Below are positions 7,489 to 13,282 of a DNA stretch of 13,630 nucleotides, in pieces. The position numbers and the translations under genes are program-made. This DNA comes from JBFGCT01 sp041581055 (lineage in GTDB: Bacteria; Actinomycetota; Acidimicrobiia; Acidimicrobiales; Ilumatobacteraceae). The notes under the pieces were generated by a model. It ran no database searches. It was not told where the DNA came from and saw only the letters and a list, made by a program, of their open reading frames with translations. Position 1 is the first letter of the stretch; every line of letters begins with the position of its first letter. The stretch spans positions 1-13,630 of the forward strand of contig JBFGCT010000112.1 in the NCBI GenBank assembly GCA_041581055.1. Reading direction: 5' to 3'.

Positions 7489-8355
7489 GTGATCGCCCAC
7501 ACGAGCGCCGTCGATCACCTGGCGCTGGTCGGCGCCGGGTCCGTCGCCGTCATCGTGTACCGCATCGGATGGCTGCGCAGGCCGGGCGACCACGGGCTGG
7601 CGTTCATCTCGTGGATCGGCGGGGTCGCGCTGGTGCTCGCCGCCACGTTGCCCGCGATGGAGGGCTGGGCTCAACGGTCGTTCACCGGCCACATGGTCCA
7701 GCACCTGGTGATCATCGTGGCCGCCGCACCGCTGCTCGTGCTCGCCGAGCCGATGCGGGCGTTTCGTGAGCTCTCGTCGACGCCCCGGCACGCGTCGCGC
7801 GTCGAACGAACGGTCGGGCGATGGTGGCGCGAGCTCGGTCCGCTGGTTGCCGCCGCGTCGTTCCTGGCCGTGCTGTACGTCACCCACCTGTCGGCGGTGT
7901 ACGACGAGGCACTGCATCGCCGCTGGCTGCACGATGCCGAGCACGTCGCGTATCTCGGCTGCGCCGCGCTGCTGTGGGCGGCGACCCGCAACGCCGGCCG
8001 GCGGGCCCCGGTCCAGCGGGTCGGCGCGGTGTTCGCCGTGATCGCCGGGAGCGCGCTGCTCGGCGTCGTGCTGATGTCGGCCGCCAGCCCGCTGGTCCCG
8101 ACGTACGTCGAAGCGCTCGGCGCCGAGCGGGCGCTCGACGACCAGCGGCTCGCCGCCTCGATCATGTGGGTCGGTGGGATGGCCACGACACTGCCGCTGC
8201 TGCTGCTCAGCGTGTGGTCGTGGGCGTCGGCCGAGGAGCGGGTCGCCGTCAGAAGCGAGGCGTTGCGGGAGGTCGGACCACGTGCGCGCCGGGGCGCCGT
8301 CCGATCAGACGTCGACGGGCGTGCCGACTTCGAAGACGCCGTCGGTGGGGAGTGA
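7489..8355 (+). CDS. ctaG: CtaG-type (caa3) cytochrome c oxidase assembly factor
   Basis: This 288-residue polytopic protein belongs to the CtaG/caa3 assembly family, which helps deliver copper to cytochrome oxidase. About seven hydrophobic spans are visible between residues 10 and 246. Family features are HMVQH (68-72) at the start of a span, followed by LLVLAEPMR, then THLSAVYDEAL (132-142) and HDAEH (148-152), a cluster of His and acidic residues that could bind copper. DDQRLAASIMWVGG (217-230) is another conserved block. The GTG start at 7489 is supported by GGGAG at 7477-7481. The gene follows ctaF by 13 nt in the same orientation, so it is probably the last gene of the operon. The last 40 or so residues (from about 249) are hydrophilic, with weaker third-position GC bias, and do not look like family core. 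Confidence 0.85.
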   Translation: MIAHTSAVDHLALVGAGSVAVIVYRIGWLRRPGDHGLAFISWIGGVALVLAATLPAMEGWAQRSFTGHMVQHLVIIVAAAPLLVLAEPMRAFRELSSTPRHASRVERTVGRWWRELGPLVAAASFLAVLYVTHLSAVYDEALHRRWLHDAEHVAYLGCAALLWAATRNAGRRAPVQRVGAVFAVIAGSALLGVVLMSAASPLVPTYVEALGAERALDDQRLAASIMWVGGMATTLPLLLLSVWSWASAEERVAVRSEALREVGPRARRGAVRSDVDGRADFEDAVGGE

Positions 8356-8492
8356 GAAGAAGCGGGCACCAGTAGTGCATTTCGATCTGGTGGACGCCGG
8401 CCGCGAGACGTGTCGTGGTCGACCTTCGGAGCCTCGAGAGCCGACCCACAACCCAGCGGCGTCGCACGGGTCATCCCGCCCTCGGTAGGCGC

Positions 8493-8521
8493 TTGACCGC
8501 CGGGTCCGACGGGCGCAGAAT
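8493..8521 (+). promoter_or_regulatory. Candidate sigma70-type promoter of the kelch/ATP-grasp operon
   Basis: TTGACC (8493-8498) matches the -35 consensus at five of six bases. CAGAAT (8516-8521) matches the -10 consensus at four of six, and the spacer is 17 bp. Transcription would begin near 8528 and leave a leader of about 88 nt before the ATG at 8616. Found by eye; the position after the gap and the ideal spacing support it. Confidence 0.4.
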
Positions 8522-8606
8522 GAAGACCCTGGCTGCACCAACGGGACTCCTGAGAGCGGGATCCGGCAGCCGGTTCGCTCGGTGAGGTGCCGCTGGCGTC
8601 GAGAAC

Positions 8607-8612
8607 GGAGGA
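8607..8612 (+). promoter_or_regulatory. Ribosome binding site (GGAGGA) fixing the start of the kelch gene
   Basis: GGAGGA ends 3 nt before the ATG at 8616, and no other start in this frame nearby has such a site. It is among the strongest Shine-Dalgarno sequences in the window, which suggests the first gene of this operon is well translated. Confidence 0.6.
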
Positions 8613-8615
8613 ATC

Positions 8616-10646
8616 ATGGCTGGCTCGTGGTCGACCCTTACGAACGCTCCCCCCGCCCCGGTGGCGACGACGTTGTTGCTCACCGACGGCACCGTGTTGG
8701 CGCAGGGCGTCAGCACGAAGAAGTGGTACCGGTTCACTCCGGCCGCCGACGGCGACTATCACGACGGCACATGGCAGACGGTCGCCGACAGCGTCAACGC
8801 CCCGCTGTACTACGCCTCGGGCGTGCTGCGCGACGGGCGGGTCATCGTCGTCGGCGGCGAGTACAACGGCGGCGCGATGGTCTGGCTGCTCGCCGCGGAG
8901 ATGTACGATCCGCAGGCCAACACCTGGACCTCGCTGCCCGTTCCGGCGGGTTGGGTCCGGATCGGCGACGCGCCGGGGTGCGTGCTGCCGGACGGGCGCT
9001 TCTTCGTCGGTCAGGTCGCCTCGAAGCTGACCGCGATCTACAACCCGGCGACGAACGCGTGGACGGCCGCCGACAGCAAGATCAACTCGGTCGGCGAGGA
9101 GAGTTGGTCGCTGTTGCCCGACGGCACGATTCACGCCGTCGATTGCTCCAACCCGCCAAACGCCGAGAAGTACGTCATCGCCGCCGACAAATGGGTCGCC
9201 GCGGGCGCGACGCCGAGCGTGCTCGTCGACAGCATCTCCGAGATCGGGGCATCGGTCCTCCTGCCCGATGGCCGGTTGTTCGTCATCGGGGCCACCGGCT
9301 TCACGGCGTTGTACACGCCGCCGCCGATCGCCAATCAGCCGGGCACGTGGGCCGCCGGGCCGACCATCCCGCAGAACGCCAACGGGCAAGCGCTCGGCGC
9401 GGTCGACGCGCCGGCCGCCGTGCTCCCGAACGGCAAGGTGCTCTTCTCGGTCGGCCCGATCACCATTCCGGCCACCTTCCAGTCGCCGACCTTCTTCTTC
9501 GAGTACGACCCGGCGGCGAACTCGATCAGCGCGGTCCCCGGCGCGGCGACCGCCGCCGGCGTGCCGTACGCCGGACGGATGCTCGTGCTGCCGACCGGGC
9601 AGGTGATGTACACCGCGTACTCGACGGTCGTCGATCTCTACACGCCCGACCTCGCGCCCGACCCCGTGTGGCGCCCGACGATCACAGGCGCCCCGTCCTC
9701 GATCCGCCGCGGCCGAACGTTCACGCTGTCGGGCCGCCAGATCAACGGCCTCACCCAGTCGTCGTACTACGGCAACGACGCCACGCAGGCGACCAACTAC
9801 CCGATCGTCCGGCTCGAGTCGACGACGTCGTCGGCGGTGTACTACTGCCGGACGTCGAACTTCTCCACGATGGGCCTCCAGACCGGCACCGTGGTCCACT
9901 CGTGCTCGGTGTTCGTGCCGGCAACGGTCCCGATCGGTACCTACTGTCTCAAGGTCGTGGCCAACGGCATCGAGTCGGCGGGTTGCCGCCACGTCAACGT
10001 GACGAACAAGTGGTTCAAGGAGCTGAAGCTGGAGATCAAGGAGAAGCTCGAGCTGATCGAAGAGGTGAAGTGGATCGAGGATCTCAAGGTCAAGCGGCTT
10101 CCCGACTTCGACCTCAAGGGTGTTCGCGAGGACATCGACGTCACGATCTTCGAGCGGCTCGACGACGAGTGGACGCGGGTCGTGCAGACGCTGGCCTCGA
10201 CGATCGACCAGACCAACGCCGAGCTGGCGCGCACGTTCATCGGGCGCGAGGAGCGCCCGGCGGTCGGCCCGCCCGAGCCGGAGATCGAGGAGCTCAACAT
10301 CCCCGAGATCACGAAGGAGGAGGCTGAACCGGATCAGGAGAAGGTCGCTTTCGCCGACGGGGACGACCGCCAGATCGTCGTGAGCGACGACGCCGAGGAT
10401 CTGCACACCGTGATCCACTCGCTCTGGCGCTCGCGCGGCACGATCGATCTGCGCGACGCCAAGGAGGTGAGCGAGGCGGCCGGACGGATCCGCCGCGGCG
10501 ACTACGCCGGCGTCAAGCGTCCGGCGAGGAAGACGGCGAAGAAGACGGCGAAGAAGACGCCGGCCAAGAAGTCGCCGGCCAAGAAGACGGCGGCCAAGAA
10601 GACGGCGGCCAAGAAGTCGAGCCGTCGGCGTCCGCCGGCCACGTGA
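8616..10646 (+). CDS. Kelch-type beta-propeller protein with galactose-oxidase-like E-set domain and Lys/Ala-rich C-terminal tail
   Basis: The protein has 676 residues. Residues 1-350 form repeated kelch-like blades, with recurring LPDGR/LPNGK turns (124-128, 217-220, 270-274), YDPQANTW/YNPATNAW strands (97-104, 142-149) and VVGG or VIG strands. Residues 352-462 resemble the Ig-like E-set that closes galactose/glyoxal oxidase-like propellers (ITGAPSSIRRGRTFTLSG onward). Residues 464-545 are charged and helical, 550-595 acidic. Residues 634-676 are a Lys/Ala/Thr/Pro tail of AKKT and PAKKS units, like histone H1 or mycobacterial HU tails. The Tyr-His and Cys-Tyr copper-radical residues of galactose oxidase are not apparent, so I do not call it an oxidase. 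C411, C430, C444 and C457 cluster in the E-set. There is no signal peptide, so it is probably cytoplasmic unless exported another way. The ATG is set by GGAGGA. Its stop overlaps the next start as GTGA. Function unknown; a scaffold, a nucleic-acid-tethered binder, or a ligase substrate are all possible. Confidence 0.85.
   Translation: MAGSWSTLTNAPPAPVATTLLLTDGTVLAQGVSTKKWYRFTPAADGDYHDGTWQTVADSVNAPLYYASGVLRDGRVIVVGGEYNGGAMVWLLAAEMYDPQANTWTSLPVPAGWVRIGDAPGCVLPDGRFFVGQVASKLTAIYNPATNAWTAADSKINSVGEESWSLLPDGTIHAVDCSNPPNAEKYVIAADKWVAAGATPSVLVDSISEIGASVLLPDGRLFVIGATGFTALYTPPPIANQPGTWAAGPTIPQNANGQALGAVDAPAAVLPNGKVLFSVGPITIPATFQSPTFFFEYDPAANSISAVPGAATAAGVPYAGRMLVLPTGQVMYTAYSTVVDLYTPDLAPDPVWRPTITGAPSSIRRGRTFTLSGRQINGLTQSSYYGNDATQATNYPIVRLESTTSSAVYYCRTSNFSTMGLQTGTVVHSCSVFVPATVPIGTYCLKVVANGIESAGCRHVNVTNKWFKELKLEIKEKLELIEEVKWIEDLKVKRLPDFDLKGVREDIDVTIFERLDDEWTRVVQTLASTIDQTNAELARTFIGREERPAVGPPEPEIEELNIPEITKEEAEPDQEKVAFADGDDRQIVVSDDAEDLHTVIHSLWRSRGTIDLRDAKEVSEAAGRIRRGDYAGVKRPARKTAKKTAKKTPAKKSPAKKTAAKKTAAKKSSRRRPPAT
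10515..10643 (+). repeat. Lys/Ala/Thr/Pro repeat tail of the kelch protein, with 12- and 15-bp DNA repeats
   Basis: This encodes residues 634-676. Two 12-bp units (AKKT) are followed by four 15-bp units (PAKKS, PAKKT, AAKKT, AAKKS), built around a GCCAAGAAG core between about 10527 and 10618. The end is SSRRRPPAT. The tail is strongly basic and has no acidic residue. Near-identical codons suggest recent expansion and possible length variation between strains. Such tails bind DNA or RNA in histone H1-like and actinobacterial HU proteins; in this protein that role is inference. Confidence 0.85.
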
Positions 10647-11314
10647 TCGCCGTCGTCGGCAGCCGTCACGATCGCGTCGCCTTGTCGCTGGTCGACCGTT
10701 GGGCTGGCGCGCGCCTGCTGTCGGCGGAGGATCTCGTCTCGCCCGGATGGGTGTGGTCGAACGAGGGCGCCGCGCCGCGTTGGGTCGTCGACGGGCGAAC
10801 GGTCGACGACCGCGACATTTGCGGGGTCTTCGTCCGCCGCGGCGCCGTGCTCGCCGACGAGCTGCTGTCGATCCATCCTGACGACCGGGCGTACGCGGCC
10901 GCCGAGGCGCACGCGTTCCTGATCGCGGTGCTCGGATCGACGGCCGCCACCGTCGTCAACCCGGTCGGCGACGGCGCGCTGGCCGACGACGCGGTGCGGC
11001 CGGATCGCTGGATGGCCGCCGCCGAGCAGGTCGGACTGACCGTCCGTCCGATCCGGCTCAGCGACCGGCCGCGGCGTGAGCGGCGGCTGCAACAGCGCGT
11101 CGTCGAGGTGGTCGGCGAGCGGGCGTTCGGCGACACGCCAGAGCGATGGAGGCGGGGCGCCGTCGACCTGGTCGGCGCGGCCGGTCTGGTGTGGGCGTGC
11201 TGCGTGTTCGACGGGAGCGGCCGGGTGATCGCACTCACGACCGCTGCCGCCCCGAGCGAGGAGGCGACGGCGGCGCTCGGCGCGCTGCTGTCGCAAACGA
11301 GGGTCGGCGCGTGA
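10643..11314 (+). CDS. Shrunken ATP-grasp-like protein, probably without catalytic activity
   Basis: The 223 residues look like an ATP-grasp protein with its middle removed. The N-terminal part (1-135) follows the pre-ATP-grasp pattern of MvdD/RimK-like ligases: a beta-strand start (MIAVVGS), DICGVFVRRG (58-67), a helix, VVNPVGDGALADD (104-116), then DRWMAAAEQVGLTV (121-134). The same order occurs in the downstream ligase (SIDGLYLRPG, VVNRPTAG, AGFRVPETLV). Residues 170-205 resemble the end of an ATP-grasp fold (AVDLVGAAGLVWACCVFDGSGRV). However, the nucleotide-binding Lys strand and the Glu/Asn metal ligands of EVNP are absent; the equivalent place reads ALTTAAAP. About 100 central residues appear to be missing. 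The GTG start and the stop are both GTGA overlaps with neighbours, so it is made with them. It may be a regulatory or substrate-recognition partner of the ligase. The family assignment rests on pattern only. Confidence 0.65.
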   Translation: MIAVVGSRHDRVALSLVDRWAGARLLSAEDLVSPGWVWSNEGAAPRWVVDGRTVDDRDICGVFVRRGAVLADELLSIHPDDRAYAAAEAHAFLIAVLGSTAATVVNPVGDGALADDAVRPDRWMAAAEQVGLTVRPIRLSDRPRRERRLQQRVVEVVGERAFGDTPERWRRGAVDLVGAAGLVWACCVFDGSGRVIALTTAAAPSEEATAALGALLSQTRVGA

Positions 11315-12231
11315 CGGCGCCGCGCCGTGTGCTCGTCTGGGGGGACGAGGACGATCCGCCGATCGAGCGCGTCGCGTCGGTGCTGGCCGACCGGGACGTC
11401 GACGTCGTGCGGATCGGCTCCGCGCTCGACGACGTCGGCTATGACATCGCCATCGCCCCCGAGCCGACGGGAGCGCTCGAGGTTGCCGGGGCCGAGATCC
11501 CGGTCGCGTCGATCGACGGGCTGTACCTCCGCCCGGGTCCGCCCGCCCCCGCGCGGATGCCCGCCGCGGCGGCCCTGTCGGCGCTCGCCGGGTGCCTTCG
11601 CGGACCGGTGGTCAACCGCCCGACCGCCGGTCGCTCGAACTGGTCGAAGCCGTTCCAGACGCACCTGCTCGCCGGCGCCGGGTTCAGGGTGCCCGAGACC
11701 CTCGTGACCACCGAGCCGGCGGCGGCCGCGGACTTCGCCGGCCGTTACGGGTGCGTGGTGTACAAGTCGGTGAGCGGGATCCGCAGCATCGTGGCGACGC
11801 TGGACGGCGCGGCGCACGACCGGTTGGAGCTCGTCCGCAACGGCCCGGTCCAGTTCCAGCGGTGGATCCCAGGTCGGGACGTGCGCGTGCACGTGCTCGC
11901 CGGGCAATGGTTCGCCACGGCGGTCGACTCCGACGCCGTCGACTATCGCTATCCCAGCCACGAGGGCCAGGTGGCGATGGCCGCGACCGAGATCCCCGAC
12001 GATCTCGGACGACGGCTCGTCGCGCTCACGCGATCGCTTGGGCTGCTGCTCGCCGGCGCCGACCTGCGGGTGACTCCGAGCGGGGAGTGGTACGTCTTCG
12101 AGGTCAACCCGTCACCCGGTTTCAGCGTGTACGAGGACGCCACCGGCCAGCCGATCGCCGCGGCGGTCGCCGACCTGCTCGCCGGTCGAGGGTGGCCGGC
12201 GTCGCCGGCCGCGCTCAGGAGACGACGTTGA
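11311..12231 (+). CDS. ATP-grasp ligase, RimK/MvdD-like
   Basis: ATP-grasp enzymes join a carboxylate to an amine or hydroxyl through an acyl-phosphate. This 306-residue protein has a pre-ATP-grasp domain (1-130: VLVWGDEDD, SIDGLYLRPG, VVNRPTAGRSNWSKPFQ), then the two-part ATP-binding core. K152 in VVYKSVSG is the likely nucleotide-binding Lys, QRWIPGRD (183-190) is the hinge, and VRVHVLAGQW carries conserved Arg. D251 (ADLRV), E264 and N266 (FEVNPSPGF) are likely Mg ligands. All key positions look intact. Relatives include RimK-type ligases that add amino acids to proteins and the ligases that cross-link microviridin-type peptides, so a peptide or protein substrate is plausible. The GTG start overlaps the previous stop as GTGA. 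The 3' end overlaps the convergent FN3 gene by 17 bp. Substrate is not determined by sequence; the propeller protein two genes upstream is the obvious candidate. Confidence 0.85.
   Translation: MTAPRRVLVWGDEDDPPIERVASVLADRDVDVVRIGSALDDVGYDIAIAPEPTGALEVAGAEIPVASIDGLYLRPGPPAPARMPAAAALSALAGCLRGPVVNRPTAGRSNWSKPFQTHLLAGAGFRVPETLVTTEPAAAADFAGRYGCVVYKSVSGIRSIVATLDGAAHDRLELVRNGPVQFQRWIPGRDVRVHVLAGQWFATAVDSDAVDYRYPSHEGQVAMAATEIPDDLGRRLVALTRSLGLLLAGADLRVTPSGEWYVFEVNPSPGFSVYEDATGQPIAAAVADLLAGRGWPASPAALRRRR
12194..12210. terminator. Perfect GC hairpin at the convergence point, possible bidirectional terminator
   Basis: GGCCGGC-GTC-GCCGGCC is a perfect 7-bp inverted repeat with a 3-nt loop inside the last codons of the ATP-grasp gene, just beyond the stop of the convergent FN3 gene (12215). 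It is symmetrical and so would form on both transcripts. No T-run follows on either strand, so intrinsic termination is uncertain, and short GC palindromes are common in such DNA. Confidence 0.3.
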
Positions 12232-13282
12232 GGACGATGGCGCCGGCCACCTGGCGGTTGATCCACGGCGGCGCCGCCGGGAGGAACCGCATGGCGACGG
12301 TCTCGTCGGCGCCGGTCGCCGACTTGTGAGACGTGCCCTGGGCGGTGGTCCCGCCGGTCGTGGTGGACTGTGTGACGCCGAGCGTGAAGCCGTTTTCGGC
12401 GGTGTACGTGCCGGCTTCACCGGCGGCGGCGAACCCGACGACCATGTCGTGGTTGGCGGTCGTGACCGGCGAGAGCGGGACGAGGTCGATGTCGCCGATC
12501 GTGCTGCCCGTCGTCGTGTCGCCGATCGGCGACGTCTGGTCGATGTTGGCGAAGACCGCGTGGGAGTAGAGCGGGGTGTCCGGGGCGGCGGTCCACGACG
12601 GCACGATGGTGCTGCTCGACGCGGCGGCGAGTCCGGCCTCGTCGAGCATCCACACCTCGATGCGCACCTCGATCCCGCCGCTGGCCACCTGATCGGCGAT
12701 CACGAAGGTCAGCGCCTGACCGCCGTACGTCACGCCCGTGAGCGTCGGCGACGGGATGCTCTGCTCCTCGTTCGACGCCACGAAGACCAGGGCGCGGTTC
12801 GCGCCGGCGCCCGCGGTGTGCGTGAGCCCGGTCTGCCACGAGCCGGCGAGTGTGGCCGTGGAGACCGTGGCGACGACCTCGTTGCTGTCGACGCTCTCCC
12901 AGCCGGTCGTGTACGCGCGGGCGACGTAGTAGTACGTCCCGTCCGCCGGCGAGTCGACGTAGGTGACCATGGTGCGGGGGGTGATCTCGGCGATCTGCGT
13001 GTACGGCCCGCCCGAGGTGGCCGAGCGCAGGATGCGGTGCCCCGCGGCGTACGTGTCGACGGTGGCGGTCCAGTCGAGGGTGACGTCGCCACCGCCGGTG
13101 GCGACCAGCGCGGTCGGCGGGTCGAGCAGGTCAGAGGCCATCGAGTTGCCGGCGTTGTCGGTCGTGTCGCTGAACGACGCCGAGCTCATCGGCAGCCCGA
13201 TCAGCACCAGCATCGCGCCCACGGCGGCGACGATCGTCAAGGCCAGCCCCCGATGGCGCCCGGCGCGGGCCGGCCCGCTCAC
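12215..13282 (-). CDS. Secreted fibronectin type III protein with a camelysin/TasA-like N-terminus
   Basis: The 355 residues begin with a basic region (VSGPARAGRHRG) and a hydrophobic signal segment (about 13-31), then SASFSDTTDNAGNSMASDLLDPPT. This S-x-F-S/T-D-T, aromatic and Asn-rich pattern after the signal is seen in camelysin/TasA-like surface proteins handled by SipW-type signal peptidases. Residues 55-140 form an FN3 domain (PPTALVATGGGDVTLDW, GGPYTQIAEI, TYYYVARAY, SNEVVATV). Residues 141-355 are a beta-rich module (RALVFVASNEE, GVTYGGQALTF, EVWMLDEAG, FANIDQTSPIGD) like those on bacterial surface and adhesin proteins. No catalytic site is visible. I chose the GTG at 13282 because it overlaps the preceding stop as GTGA and places the signal near the N-terminus; longer in-frame starts give Arg/Gly-rich translation. 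Likely exported and surface- or matrix-associated. Confidence 0.75.
   Translation of the reverse strand: MSGPARAGRHRGLALTIVAAVGAMLVLIGLPMSSASFSDTTDNAGNSMASDLLDPPTALVATGGGDVTLDWTATVDTYAAGHRILRSATSGGPYTQIAEITPRTMVTYVDSPADGTYYYVARAYTTGWESVDSNEVVATVSTATLAGSWQTGLTHTAGAGANRALVFVASNEEQSIPSPTLTGVTYGGQALTFVIADQVASGGIEVRIEVWMLDEAGLAAASSSTIVPSWTAAPDTPLYSHAVFANIDQTSPIGDTTTGSTIGDIDLVPLSPVTTANHDMVVGFAAAGEAGTYTAENGFTLGVTQSTTTGGTTAQGTSHKSATGADETVAMRFLPAAPPWINRQVAGAIVLNVVS

Larger units (their letters stand above)
8356..8615. other. Intergenic region between the respiratory operon and the kelch operon
   Basis: This 260-bp stretch has no convincing gene. Just after ctaG there is a short inverted repeat, GCAC-CAGTA-GTGC (8366-8378), followed by ATTTC. 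It is too short for me to call a terminator. A GGTCGACC palindrome near 8418-8425 is also unremarkable. A minus-strand frame ending at 8305 looks protein-like over its last 25 codons or so, but becomes Arg/Ser-rich upstream, so I do not call it. The promoter and ribosome site of the next operon lie at the right-hand end. Confidence 0.5.

Noticed and set aside
4936..7944. Very long open frame (about 1000 codons) on the minus strand opposite ctaC-ctaD-ctaF-ctaG
   Set aside because: The translation is rich in Arg, Gly, Asp, His and Glu with no domain pattern, and it lies opposite proteins with complete cofactor motifs. It is a high-GC mirror of the real genes.
8366..8378. Terminator after ctaG (GCAC-CAGTA-GTGC followed by ATTTC)
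   Set aside because: A 4-bp stem with no real T-run is too weak to support.
8616..10004. Catalytic galactose or glyoxal oxidase
   Set aside because: The fold pattern fits, but the copper-ligand Tyr-His pair, the Cys-Tyr cross-link context and the E-set His are not visible, and there is no signal peptide.
7671..10418. Long minus-strand open frame (about 915 codons) opposite ctaG and the kelch gene
   Set aside because: It has a composition-driven sequence of Arg/Asp/Val/Gly runs, crosses an intergenic gap, and opposes a frame with clear kelch repeats and a strong ribosome site.
10643..12231. Frameshifted single ATP-grasp gene split into two
   Set aside because: Both proteins have their own complete pre-ATP-grasp pattern in the same order, so they are paralogues rather than halves of one gene. 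Both junctions are clean GTGA overlaps.
8616..12231. Standard graspetide (microviridin-like) gene cluster
   Set aside because: There is no short precursor peptide, and the repeat tail lacks the Asp/Glu needed for side-chain ester or amide cross-links. I keep only the broader protein-modification hypothesis.
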